NCBI GenBank assembly: GCA_024638525.1
Contig: JAHEKB010000008.1
Coordinates: forward strand, 1 to 21,434
Direction: 5' to 3'
DNA from: Bacteroidota bacterium
GTDB lineage: Bacteria; Bacteroidota; Bacteroidia; NS11-12g; UBA9320
Length of the DNA: 21,434 bases
Translations under genes and position numbers: made by a program
Part shown: piece by piece, positions 13,426-20,303 of the stretch
How the letters are laid out: each line of letters starts with the position of its first letter
Numbering within the stretch: the stretch's first letter is position 1
Notes under the pieces: generated by a model
Seen by the model: the letters and a program-made list of their open reading frames with translations, nothing else
Database searches by the model: none
Told to the model about the DNA's origin: nothing

Positions 13426-14037
13426 ATGCAGAAGACTTTTATAGTGATATTCATCATGCTATTGTCAAGCTCATCCTTGTTTGCTCAAGGCTATAAGGCT
13501 GACCTCCTTCTCGGTGCGAATTTTAGCCAGGTAGATGGAGATCAATTGGGAGGCTATAATAAGCTGGGTTTAAATATTGGCATAGCAATCAGCCGTCCAT
13601 TGACCAAACCTTGGGAGGCCTCTTTTGAGATTCTGTATACGCAGAAGGGGAGTAAAAAGGTGATTGATCCAGATAATATTACCCCCACATTAAAAATTGA
13701 CTATCACTACGTAGAAGTACCGCTGCTAGCGCGTTATAAGCTAAACAAAAAGATTCGCTTCTTCGGAGGGCCCTCTATAGGAGTGAATGTATTTAACCAA
13801 AGAGATGACAATGGAATTGTATTAAAAGAGAAGCAACTCCTAAAGTATGAGGTCGCTCTTCACCTTGGAGGATCTTACCATCTCACCGATAAACTATCGG
13901 CTGACTTAAGGCATTCGTATTCGCTGTTGAGTATTCGTGATTTTCCCATTGTGGTCAACAGCCCTACTTGGTTTGGCCGTGCTGGATGGTATAATCGATT
14001 ATTTACGGTAGGGCTGAGGTACAACTTAGGAGAGTGA
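13426..14037 (+). CDS. PorT-type outer-membrane beta-barrel protein
   Basis: 203 residues from ATG 13426. This start is chosen because it begins a signal peptide (KTFIVIFIMLLSSSSLFAQ); the longer reading from 13336 lacks one and crosses the TerB-like gene. The mature protein shows the pattern of the Bacteroidota PorT/OMP_b-brl_2 porin-like family: 'YKADLLLGANFSQVDGDQLG', 'LNIGIAISRPL', 'WEASFEILYTQKGSKK', 'YVEVPLLARYKLNKKIRFFG' and 'GPSIGVN'. Strands alternate to the end ('FTVGLRYNLGE'). Members are eight-stranded barrels of mostly unknown role. Monocistronic, with a terminator at 14217-14245. Confidence 0.85.
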   Translation: MQKTFIVIFIMLLSSSSLFAQGYKADLLLGANFSQVDGDQLGGYNKLGLNIGIAISRPLTKPWEASFEILYTQKGSKKVIDPDNITPTLKIDYHYVEVPLLARYKLNKKIRFFGGPSIGVNVFNQRDDNGIVLKEKQLLKYEVALHLGGSYHLTDKLSADLRHSYSLLSIRDFPIVVNSPTWFGRAGWYNRLFTVGLRYNLGE

Positions 14038-14077
14038 AAGTGAGAGAAATGTGAGCAGTTTATTCTCTTTCACTTTC
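14036..14077 (+). repeat. Imperfect hairpin overlapping the barrel stop codon
   Basis: GAAAGTGAGAGAA (14036-14048) can pair with TTCTC-TT-TCACTTTC (14063-14077), 13 bp with a two-base TT bulge and a 14-nt loop. No T-run follows, so it is not a classical terminator. It might protect the mRNA end or help termination further down. Structure visible, role unknown. Confidence 0.35.
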
Positions 14078-14216
14078 GAGTATGAGATTTGGAAGGTGGT
14101 AATGGTGATGGGGTCGTATAATCTGCAATCTGTTTCCAACTCTTGCTCCATGTTTTGTTTAAAAAAGAAATGAAACATTCTGCCTCGCATTATGTAGGAC
14201 CACCTTTGTGAAGAAG

Positions 14217-14245
14217 ATTGAACCACAACTTTGGTTCAATTTTTT
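14217..14245 (+). terminator. Rho-independent terminator between convergent genes
   Basis: ATTGAACCA (14217-14225) pairs perfectly with TGGTTCAAT (14232-14240) around a six-base CAACTT loop, followed by Ts through 14245. It terminates plus-strand transcription from the barrel gene. On the minus strand the tail is CTTCTTC, so it may also weakly end the DUF3667 gene, whose stop is 16 nt away. Confidence 0.85.
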
Positions 14246-14260
14246 GCTCTTCTGATCAGA

Positions 14261-15250
14261 TTAATATAACAGGAATGACACAAAGACAACACCAACCAAT
14301 GCTATTGGTACAACAATCAAAAGATATATCAACGAAATAAAATTGGCTTTGAGAAATGAAGCAAGCCACTGACTTTGGTAAAAGTGATGCAAGGCAAGCA
14401 TTAAATACACAATGCATGACAAGAAAACCATCAGACTAAGCCAATTTGGAATGACTAAGAATGTATTTGCTATAGCAATGGCAGAAAAGATGATGAAGAG
14501 GAAGGTAAAAAAGTAAAAGCTAAATACCATGTGATGTGCGAATGTGCCTCTCTTTCTAAAGAACAATTTTAATAAGAATGCAAACAAGGGTAGCATAAAG
14601 AACATGGCAATCGGAACGGTATCATAAAGTGTTTCTATAACTCCTCCACCTTTTCGCTCGTATAATTTCAATATTTGCGTATATACTTTGGTAGTAAATA
14701 CACCAGCATCTTTTTTCTTGCCCATTGCCCTTAACTTTTCAGCTTCAGAGGCTCCATTGGCTATCAACGAGTCCAATATTTCCTTTTTTTGAAAACCGCT
14801 TACCGTCACTGAGGCTGATTCCGTGTCTTTTAATCCTTCTATTATTGAGTCGATACCCACAGAATTTGTTTTATCATGTGATTGATCATTGGTTGATTCT
14901 ACAAAAAATCCCTTCTCTAGGGATGTCGCAACTTTAGTTTCAGCGTCCCTTATGGTAAAAGAGAATATGAAAAAGAAGATTATCGAAATGAAAAGGTAGA
15001 ATTGCGCTGGATGCAGATACAACAGGCGTTTTCCATCCACAAAACGCCTTGCCAAAACCCCTGGTTTTAGGATCAGTGGGATAAAACTTTTGAAAAAGCG
15101 GGCATCTACTGAAAAATAATTCTTGATTGTGTTGCTGAACAAGACACCTACAGTGAGTTTGTTTGAAGTTTCTTGTCCGCAATGGGGACAAAAATTAAAG
15201 GAAGCATCAGAAAGCTTCTCACAGTTTTTGCATTGAAAAGGTTCAGCCAT
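14261..15250 (-). CDS. DUF3667-type membrane protein with N-terminal zinc ribbon
   Basis: A 329-residue protein. The N-terminus has a zinc-ribbon pair, C-K-N-C (residues 7-10) and C-P-H-C-G-Q (21-26). Then comes 'LKPGVLARRFVDGKRLLYLH', the conserved R/KPG...F..GKR..Y.HP block of DUF3667. One helix (FYLFISIIFFFIFSFTI) precedes a polar region of about 110 residues, and four more helices follow (near 'VPIAMFFMLPLFAFLLKLF', 'VFSFYFFTFLFIIFSAIAI', 'WLSLMVFLSCIVYLML' and 'LLIVVPIALVGVVFVSFLL'). The function of the family is not known. No signal peptide. Monocistronic, with its own promoter at 15276-15307. Confidence 0.78.
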   Translation of the reverse strand: MAEPFQCKNCEKLSDASFNFCPHCGQETSNKLTVGVLFSNTIKNYFSVDARFFKSFIPLILKPGVLARRFVDGKRLLYLHPAQFYLFISIIFFFIFSFTIRDAETKVATSLEKGFFVESTNDQSHDKTNSVGIDSIIEGLKDTESASVTVSGFQKKEILDSLIANGASEAEKLRAMGKKKDAGVFTTKVYTQILKLYERKGGGVIETLYDTVPIAMFFMLPLFAFLLKLFFRKRGTFAHHMVFSFYFFTFLFIIFSAIAIANTFLVIPNWLSLMVFLSCIVYLMLALHHFYQSQWLASFLKANFISLIYLLIVVPIALVGVVFVSFLLY

Positions 15251-15275
15251 ATTTAACCTACTGGTTGCGATATGA

Positions 15276-15307
15276 TAAAAGTAATCTCACTTCTTTTTAG
15301 CACACAA
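15276..15307 (-). promoter_or_regulatory. Bacteroidota-type promoter for the DUF3667 gene
   Basis: On the minus strand TTG (15307-15305), 21-nt spacer, then TACTTTTA (15283-15276), seven of eight bases of the TAnnTTTG pattern counting free positions. The ATG (15250) is about 25 nt further. The rest of 15251-15532, between this gene and fumC, shows no gene or terminator that can be supported. Confidence 0.4.
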
Positions 15308-15532
15308 CAGCAGTATCACATCGTTCAGTTGCAAGCATACAATTGTTGTCCTTTTTCAAATCTACTCTAATTCCCAATGAATTGCTGAGGATATGCTCCT
15401 GATTGCCTTGTATTTTTTTCTAAACATCTTAATCCCCTTGGGTCTTAAGGGTGTAGCAACGAAATTCCTCCCTGTTCTGCGTCGCGCACTAAGTAATGAG
15501 TCAAATGGGTACTTTTTAACATGCTTGATTTG

Positions 15533-16936
15533 TTAAAATCCCAATTCCTTATCCCCAACCATGTCTTCTGGCTTAACCCATTCGTCAAACTGTTCGGCAG
15601 TTAGCAATCCCAGGGCAATGGCAGCTTCTTTCAAACTGCAGTTATCGGCATATGCTTTTTTGGCAATCTTGGCTGCATTGTCATAACCAATGTGGGTATT
15701 CAATGCTGTCACAAGCATCAGGGAATTGTTTAGTTTATTCTCGATTTCTGAGTGGTTGGCTTCAATACCAGAAACACAATTATCGTTGAAACTGAGGCAT
15801 GCTTGTCCAAGTATGCGTGCAGATTGAAGTAGGTTGGCCGCTATCATAGGCTTGAATACATTGAGCTCAAAATGACCGCTACTGCCACCAACACTTACGG
15901 CTACATCATTGCCCATAACTTGAGCGCAAACCATTGTCAATGCTTCAGCTTGGGTTGGGTTGACCTTTCCGGGCATGATAGATGAACCGGGTTCATTGGA
16001 AGGAATGATAATCTCTCCAATTCCGCTGCGAGGGCCTGAACTGAGCATTCTAATATCATTTCCGATCTTCATCAAACTGACTGCTGCTCTTTTTAAAGCA
16101 CCGTGCAGCTCAACCATAGCATCATGCGCGGCAAGAGCTTCAAATTTGTTGACGGCCGTGACAAAAGGCATTTCCATTTCGTCCGCAATCTTTGCAGCAA
16201 CTATCTCCGAGTATCCTTTTGGGGTATTAAGACCGGTACCGACGGCAGTGCCACCGAGGGCGAGTTCAGTAGCGGTTTGCATGGCGTTTTCTATAGACGC
16301 TATACTCAGTTCTAATTGTCTTCTGTATCCCGAGAACTCTTGGCCGAGGGTCAATGGAGTGGCATCCATAAAGTGAGTCCTGCCGACTTTTACGATATCC
16401 TTGAATTCTCTGGCTTTCTTCTTGAAGGTGTCTTTCAGCACTTGTAGTCCAGGTATAGCAAAGTCAACCATTTGCTTGTAAACAGCTATGGTCATAGCGG
16501 TGGGGAAAGTGTCATTGCTACTCTGCGACTTATTTACATCATCGTTTGGATGCAACACTTTCTGCTCATCCATTAGACTTCCACCATTTAGAACATGGGC
16601 CCTATTGGCTATCACCTCATTGACATTCATATTGCTTTGTGTACCGCTGCCAGTTTGCCAAATAACTAGTGGAAATTCGCTATCCAATTTACCGGCTATT
16701 ATCTCGTCACATGCTCGGACAATCAACTCCATTTTTTCTTCCGATAAAACGCCGAGTTCGCAATTGGTTTGCGCTGCACATTTCTTCAATACACCGAATG
16801 CCCTGATGATTTCTATAGGCATGCGCTGATTGCCAATTTTAAAGTTTTGCAGGGATCTTTGAGTTTGTGCTCCCCAATACTGACCGGCCGGTACCTTAAC
16901 CTCGCCAATGCTGTCTCTTTCTATCCTTGATTCCAT
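15533..16936 (-). CDS. fumC: Fumarate hydratase, class II
   Basis: A 467-residue tetrameric, iron-free enzyme converting fumarate to (S)-malate in the TCA cycle, cytoplasmic. The family signature 'GSSIMPGKVNP' is at 317-327 with Ser318, and 'GRTHFMDATPLTLGQEFSGY' contains His188; both fall on the residue numbers of the catalytic pair in E. coli FumC. 'WQTGSGTQSNMNVNEVI' supplies substrate contacts. Length is full. The start at 16936 gives 'MESRIERDSIGEVKVP', a standard N-terminus. Single gene, with a possible -7 element at 16955-16962. Confidence 0.96.
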   Translation of the reverse strand: MESRIERDSIGEVKVPAGQYWGAQTQRSLQNFKIGNQRMPIEIIRAFGVLKKCAAQTNCELGVLSEEKMELIVRACDEIIAGKLDSEFPLVIWQTGSGTQSNMNVNEVIANRAHVLNGGSLMDEQKVLHPNDDVNKSQSSNDTFPTAMTIAVYKQMVDFAIPGLQVLKDTFKKKAREFKDIVKVGRTHFMDATPLTLGQEFSGYRRQLELSIASIENAMQTATELALGGTAVGTGLNTPKGYSEIVAAKIADEMEMPFVTAVNKFEALAAHDAMVELHGALKRAAVSLMKIGNDIRMLSSGPRSGIGEIIIPSNEPGSSIMPGKVNPTQAEALTMVCAQVMGNDVAVSVGGSSGHFELNVFKPMIAANLLQSARILGQACLSFNDNCVSGIEANHSEIENKLNNSLMLVTALNTHIGYDNAAKIAKKAYADNCSLKEAAIALGLLTAEQFDEWVKPEDMVGDKELGF

Positions 16937-16954
16937 TGTACAAAATACAGTCTA

Positions 16955-16962
16955 CAAATGTA
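16955..16962 (-). promoter_or_regulatory. Candidate -7 element for fumC
   Basis: Reads TACATTTG on the minus strand, an exact TAnnTTTG match 18 nt before the fumC ATG. No clear TTG at -33. Confidence 0.3.
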
Positions 16963-16985
16963 GTTATTAACATCTGACCCGAGGC

Positions 16986-17012
16986 TTGGCCTTCGTTCTA
17001 TTCTTAGTTTTG
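16986..17012 (+). promoter_or_regulatory. Promoter of the coiled-coil/SPOR-like gene
   Basis: TTG (16986-16988), 16-nt spacer, TAGTTTTG (17005-17012), an exact -7 match. The ATG at 17030 follows 17 nt later, giving a short leader. The spacer is slightly shorter than usual. Confidence 0.45.
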
Positions 17013-17029
17013 CATAAAATTTAGAACAG

Positions 17030-17608
17030 ATGAAAAAAGTGATAAAAAACCTACTACTGCTTGGCCTATTATTCAGCGTGAGTGCTGCTAGCGCTCAAAG
17101 TTTGACCAAGAGAGAGCGCAAGGCCATTAAAAAAGAGATCAAGTCATATAAAAAGAATCCCGAGAAGTGGGTGGCTATGATGAACAGGCACGATCAGGAA
17201 ATAGCCGCATTAGAAACAGAAATAGGTAAGCTCAAAGCACAACTGGAAGAGGCTAGAATGCAAAATGAAAGTGTTGCACTCCAACTTCAACAACTAGAGC
17301 TCAAATACAAGAATCTCATGGCGAGCATGCCAAGCACTGATCTTCCAGAGGGTACAGTATATCAAGTGCAGATGGGATTTTATCAAGAGTTGGATTTGGT
17401 ATCATTTAACAATAAACTCAAAGTGGTGAAAGCGGAAGAGGTCGATGGGGCTAAGCGCTATGTCATCGGATATTTTGAAAGTCTTATGGACGCCTGGCAG
17501 TTTGCCAGTGATATCAAAGCGCTGGGCATTGATGACGCATTTGTCACTCAATACGTAAATGGAGAAAGAAACATGAGTTTCGATGCCTTGGAGGCATTGG
17601 AGAATTAA
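17030..17608 (+). CDS. Exported coiled-coil protein with SPOR-like C-terminal domain ('ezrin/radixin/moesin' family)
   Basis: 192 residues. Signal peptide with cleavage after 'SAASA' (residue 22), then a basic helical part (KRERKAIKKEIKSYKKNP) and a coiled coil near 55-98 with heptads of Leu/Ile. The C-terminal 75 residues ('TVYQVQMGFYQELDLVSF', 'RYVIGYFESLMDAWQFAS', 'GIDDAFVTQYVNGER') follow the SPOR-domain layout of two strand-helix halves; SPOR domains bind denuded peptidoglycan. Bacteroidota homologues are often labelled ezrin/radixin/moesin family. A periplasmic, cell-wall-associated role is likely but not shown. Its TAA stop overlaps the stop of the convergent DUF2480 gene. Confidence 0.72.
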   Translation: MKKVIKNLLLLGLLFSVSAASAQSLTKRERKAIKKEIKSYKKNPEKWVAMMNRHDQEIAALETEIGKLKAQLEEARMQNESVALQLQQLELKYKNLMASMPSTDLPEGTVYQVQMGFYQELDLVSFNNKLKVVKAEEVDGAKRYVIGYFESLMDAWQFASDIKALGIDDAFVTQYVNGERNMSFDALEALEN

Positions 17609-18123
17609 GCTCTGGGTTTTTTATAAATGGGAACCGTTGAACAAGGTTCTCCAAACATCAAGCTTTTGACAAAAGGCAAGAGTACCGAACTTAGCGCTAC
17701 ATATGCATGGTTGCTGATATCTCTATCCCCACAGCCTTTAATCACGACTCTTGTGTCTGTGTATTCTGTTGGATCAATTTGTGATACCGCCCTTTCAGCA
17801 ATTAAGTGTTTCAAGCTATCCGGATTGCAGAAGTAGATTTCATTTGTATAAGGCTGGAGTGCTTTGCTCAACAACATATAAGCCCAAGTAGGTATTACAG
17901 CATCTGAAGAGCAATAGACTACCACGCGTTTTTTACTGTAATCCTGCCAATTGTTTTCTTGGATGTAGTTTCTAAAGTCTTTCTCGCGAAGTATTAAGCC
18001 TTGAAAGAGTTGGTCCTTGACATCGACAATGGCCACTTCTTTCTCTGGAATGATTTCTTCCAGATCAAGAGTGATGATGCCGCTCTTGGCAACTTTATTC
18101 ACTATCTCTTGTTCCTGACTCAT
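17605..18123 (-). CDS. DUF2480 family protein
   Basis: 172 residues, cytoplasmic, widely conserved in Bacteroidota, function unknown. Family blocks are clear: 'IVNKVAKSGIITLDLEEI', 'DVKDQLFQGLILREKDFR', 'AVIPTWAYMLLSKALQPY', 'RVVIKGCGDRDISNHAYV' and 'SLMFGEPCSTVPIYKK'. The conserved Cys in 'KGCGD' and 'GEPCST' could bind a metal or cluster (speculation). Its start overlaps the pyruvate kinase stop by 4 nt, so the two are translationally coupled. At its end the convergent coiled-coil gene overlaps by a TTAA shared between both stops. Confidence 0.88.
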   Translation of the reverse strand: MSQEQEIVNKVAKSGIITLDLEEIIPEKEVAIVDVKDQLFQGLILREKDFRNYIQENNWQDYSKKRVVVYCSSDAVIPTWAYMLLSKALQPYTNEIYFCNPDSLKHLIAERAVSQIDPTEYTDTRVVIKGCGDRDISNHAYVALSSVLLPFVKSLMFGEPCSTVPIYKKPRA

Positions 18124-19556
18124 CTTACTTTAGTGATCTTCAGTGTATTGGTCTTGCGGTTTTCCATAGCAGGCATAGCCGCTGTATTGATCACAATGTC
18201 ATCCTTTTCCAACCACATATGATCCTTTAGCACTGAAATAACGTCTTTGACCGTATCATCAGTATTGGTCTTCTTATCGTAAAGATACACCTTTACATTC
18301 CAAACTAAACTGAGCTGAGTAAGCAATTGTTTGTTGGAGGTAAATATGAAAACATGGCAATTGGGCCTGCATGAAGCGATTTTATAGGCTGTATAACCCG
18401 TTTGAGTCATGGAGATGATGGCTTTTGCCTGAATGGTATTTCCCAAGGTTACGGCTGTATAACAAATCTCGTCTGAAAAGAAGGTAGGGCTATCCGGCAT
18501 GGGCACTTGGGCTTTATTATAAATATTCCATCCCTTTTCAGTGCTTCTAAGTATCTTTTCAACTGCTTCAACTGCTTCTAACGGATATGAGCCGACCGCG
18601 GTTTCCGCACTTAACATCACTGCATCTGCACCGTCCATGACCGCATTGGCCACATCATTCGCCTCTGCTCGTGTTGGAGTAGGTGACTCGATCATGGATT
18701 CCATCATCTGCGTGGCTATGATTACCGGTTTGGCCGCTCTATTGCATTTGAGCACAGCTTTCTTTTGAATCATTGGTACTTCTTCCATTGGAAGTTCCAC
18801 TCCAAGATCTCCTCTGGCAACCATAATGGCATCGGAGACTTCAATGATGTCATCTATATTTTTAACTGCTTGAGGTTTTTCTATTTTGGCGATAATGTTG
18901 GTTCCACTCTGTTGTTTTTCTAGGATGGATCTGAGATTTACAATGTCTTTTGCTTCTCTGACAAAAGAGAGAGCAACCCAGTCAAATTCCATTGAAATGG
19001 CAAAATCAAGGTCCTTTTTATCCTTTGGTGTAAGGCTGTCAACACTTAAATTGGATGAAGGAAGATTAAAGCCTTTGTTTGAATAAAGGATGCCGCCAGT
19101 GATCACCTTTGCCTTTACATGTTCGTCATCTACAATTTCAGTAAACTTAAGTTCTATCTTTCCGTCATCCAGCAGCACCGATTCACCTACGGAAACATCC
19201 TTGGCGAGCGAAGGGAATTTGACGTGAATAGCCTCGGGATATGTTTCACCGTTTATACTTAGTAATACTTCTGACCCCTTTTTCAGCTGTACGCCCTGTT
19301 CGGGCAGAGTTCCCACCCGCATTTTTGGACCTTGTAAATCTCCCAAAATAGCGACATGAGTACCCATCTCTTCATTCAGATCCCTAATCTTTTTTACAGT
19401 TAGGCGGTGTTGATCTATGTTGCCATGAGAGAAATTTATTCTAAAAACATCCACTCCAGCCAGTATCATTTTCTTAATCAAATTCTGGTCAGAAGTAGCT
19501 GGGCCAAGTGTGGCCACTAATTTTGTCCTATTGAATTTTGGTTTGGCGTGCCTCAT
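18120..19556 (-). CDS. pyk: Pyruvate kinase
   Basis: A 478-residue glycolytic enzyme that forms ATP and pyruvate from phosphoenolpyruvate and ADP; allosteric homotetramer in the cytoplasm. Visible landmarks: 'TKLVATLGPATSDQNLIKKM' at the N-terminus, 'GVDVFRINFSHG' with the substrate-binding Arg, 'IIAKIEKPQAVKNIDDII' with the catalytic Lys, and 'AIMVARGDLGVELPMEEVP', the metal-binding loop. The C-terminal allosteric domain is complete. The gene sits between an IPExxxVDY-like gene and DUF2480 with 4-nt overlaps at both ends, an arrangement I recall from other Bacteroidota. Confidence 0.96.
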   Translation of the reverse strand: MRHAKPKFNRTKLVATLGPATSDQNLIKKMILAGVDVFRINFSHGNIDQHRLTVKKIRDLNEEMGTHVAILGDLQGPKMRVGTLPEQGVQLKKGSEVLLSINGETYPEAIHVKFPSLAKDVSVGESVLLDDGKIELKFTEIVDDEHVKAKVITGGILYSNKGFNLPSSNLSVDSLTPKDKKDLDFAISMEFDWVALSFVREAKDIVNLRSILEKQQSGTNIIAKIEKPQAVKNIDDIIEVSDAIMVARGDLGVELPMEEVPMIQKKAVLKCNRAAKPVIIATQMMESMIESPTPTRAEANDVANAVMDGADAVMLSAETAVGSYPLEAVEAVEKILRSTEKGWNIYNKAQVPMPDSPTFFSDEICYTAVTLGNTIQAKAIISMTQTGYTAYKIASCRPNCHVFIFTSNKQLLTQLSLVWNVKVYLYDKKTNTDDTVKDVISVLKDHMWLEKDDIVINTAAMPAMENRKTNTLKITKVR

Positions 19557-19969
19557 AATAATTGCGCAAAGTTCATGTTTTCCGGAGATTGCACGGGTTC
19601 TAAAGTAATAAACAAACTTAAGTCGTTCATTGCTTTGATCTTCGTTAAACTTCGGTTAACAATCTGTAAGTGTGGCGCAATACTAAAGAGCAGGAAATCG
19701 AATTCCTTGTACTTTTTGTAAAAAAAACCATTAGTCCCTTTGTTCTTTACTAGCAACAGTAATGCATCATGATCTAAATCGTCGATCTCATACATCAGGT
19801 GATAACCTTCGTTGACGTAGTTCTGAGCATCTTCAGTTTTTCTCGCTTTAAAGTAGGGTAATTGATTCAGTTTCCATGCTAATTTATATGCTTTAAGAGG
19901 TGTTGCAAGCCCGTGAATTTCAGGGCATTCAATCTCTATTTCATCAGGGCTAAGAACCAGTTCGTGCAT
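19553..19969 (-). CDS. IPExxxVDY-like small protein upstream of pyk
   Basis: 138 residues from ATG 19969; a TTG two codons earlier (19975) is less likely. The N-terminal part ('IHGLATPLKAYKLAWKLNQL') matches the start of the Bacteroidota IPExxxVDY family, whose members sit next to pyk and the acpP-fabF locus, as here. The name-giving IPE...VDY motif is not visible: the corresponding C-terminal region reads 'SLTKIKAMNDLSLFITLEPV'. It may be a diverged member or a different small protein in the same place. No signal peptide or membrane helix. It overlaps pyk by 4 nt and leads the operon. Function unknown. Confidence 0.55.
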   Translation of the reverse strand: MHELVLSPDEIEIECPEIHGLATPLKAYKLAWKLNQLPYFKARKTEDAQNYVNEGYHLMYEIDDLDHDALLLLVKNKGTNGFFYKKYKEFDFLLFSIAPHLQIVNRSLTKIKAMNDLSLFITLEPVQSPENMNFAQLL

Positions 19970-19992
19970 GTTCAAATCATTCGCAAATAAAT

Positions 19993-20024
19993 TTTGTCTA
20001 TTATATTTAAAAAATTGTTCTTTG
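19993..20024 (+). promoter_or_regulatory. Candidate promoter for acpP-fabF
   Basis: TTTG (19993-19996), a 20-nt spacer, then GTTCTTTG (20017-20024), which keeps the TTTG half of the -7 element but not the TA. ATG of acpP is 26 nt downstream. The region is AT-rich and lies between divergent genes, which supports promoter activity; exact boxes are uncertain. Confidence 0.35.
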
Positions 20025-20050
20025 CACCACTTAACAATTAAAAATTAAAC

Positions 20051-20284
20051 ATGTCTGAAATAGCTGAAAAAGTTAAATCGATTATCGTTGACAAACTCGG
20101 AGTAGAGGAGTCAGAAGTTACCACTGATGCGAGCTTTACAAACGATTTGGGAGCTGATTCTTTAGATACAGTTGAACTGATCATGGAATTTGAAAAAGAG
20201 TTCAACATTGCAATCCCAGACGAGAAAGCTGAGAACATTGGTACAGTTGGACAAGCTGTGGAATACATCAGCGCCAACGTATAA
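20051..20284 (+). CDS. acpP: Acyl carrier protein
   Basis: A 77-residue acidic four-helix protein that carries growing fatty-acyl chains on a 4'-phosphopantetheine arm in the cytoplasm. The attachment serine is Ser37 in 'DLGADSLDTVELIMEFE', the canonical DSL motif, and 'FNIAIPDEKAENIGTVGQAV' is the standard helix III/IV region. Length matches the family. It is followed after 19 nt by fabF, the universal pairing. Divergent from the pyk operon across an 81-nt AT-rich gap. Confidence 0.97.
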   Translation: MSEIAEKVKSIIVDKLGVEESEVTTDASFTNDLGADSLDTVELIMEFEKEFNIAIPDEKAENIGTVGQAVEYISANV

Positions 20285-20303
20285 ATAGCACAGAAATCAC
20301 GCA

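Noticed and set aside
14026..14226. Minus-strand open frame of 66 codons between the PorT-type and DUF3667 genes.
   Set aside because: It begins within the terminator hairpin, overlaps the barrel stop, has low-complexity ending and no family resemblance.
15362..15532. The fumC frame stays open for 56 further codons after its stop (basic peptide with 'VATPLRPKGIKMFRKKYKAI').
   Set aside because: FumC is full length at its stop, the extension resembles nothing in the family, and an open run of this size is not rare by chance. No start codon with supporting signals opens it as a separate gene.
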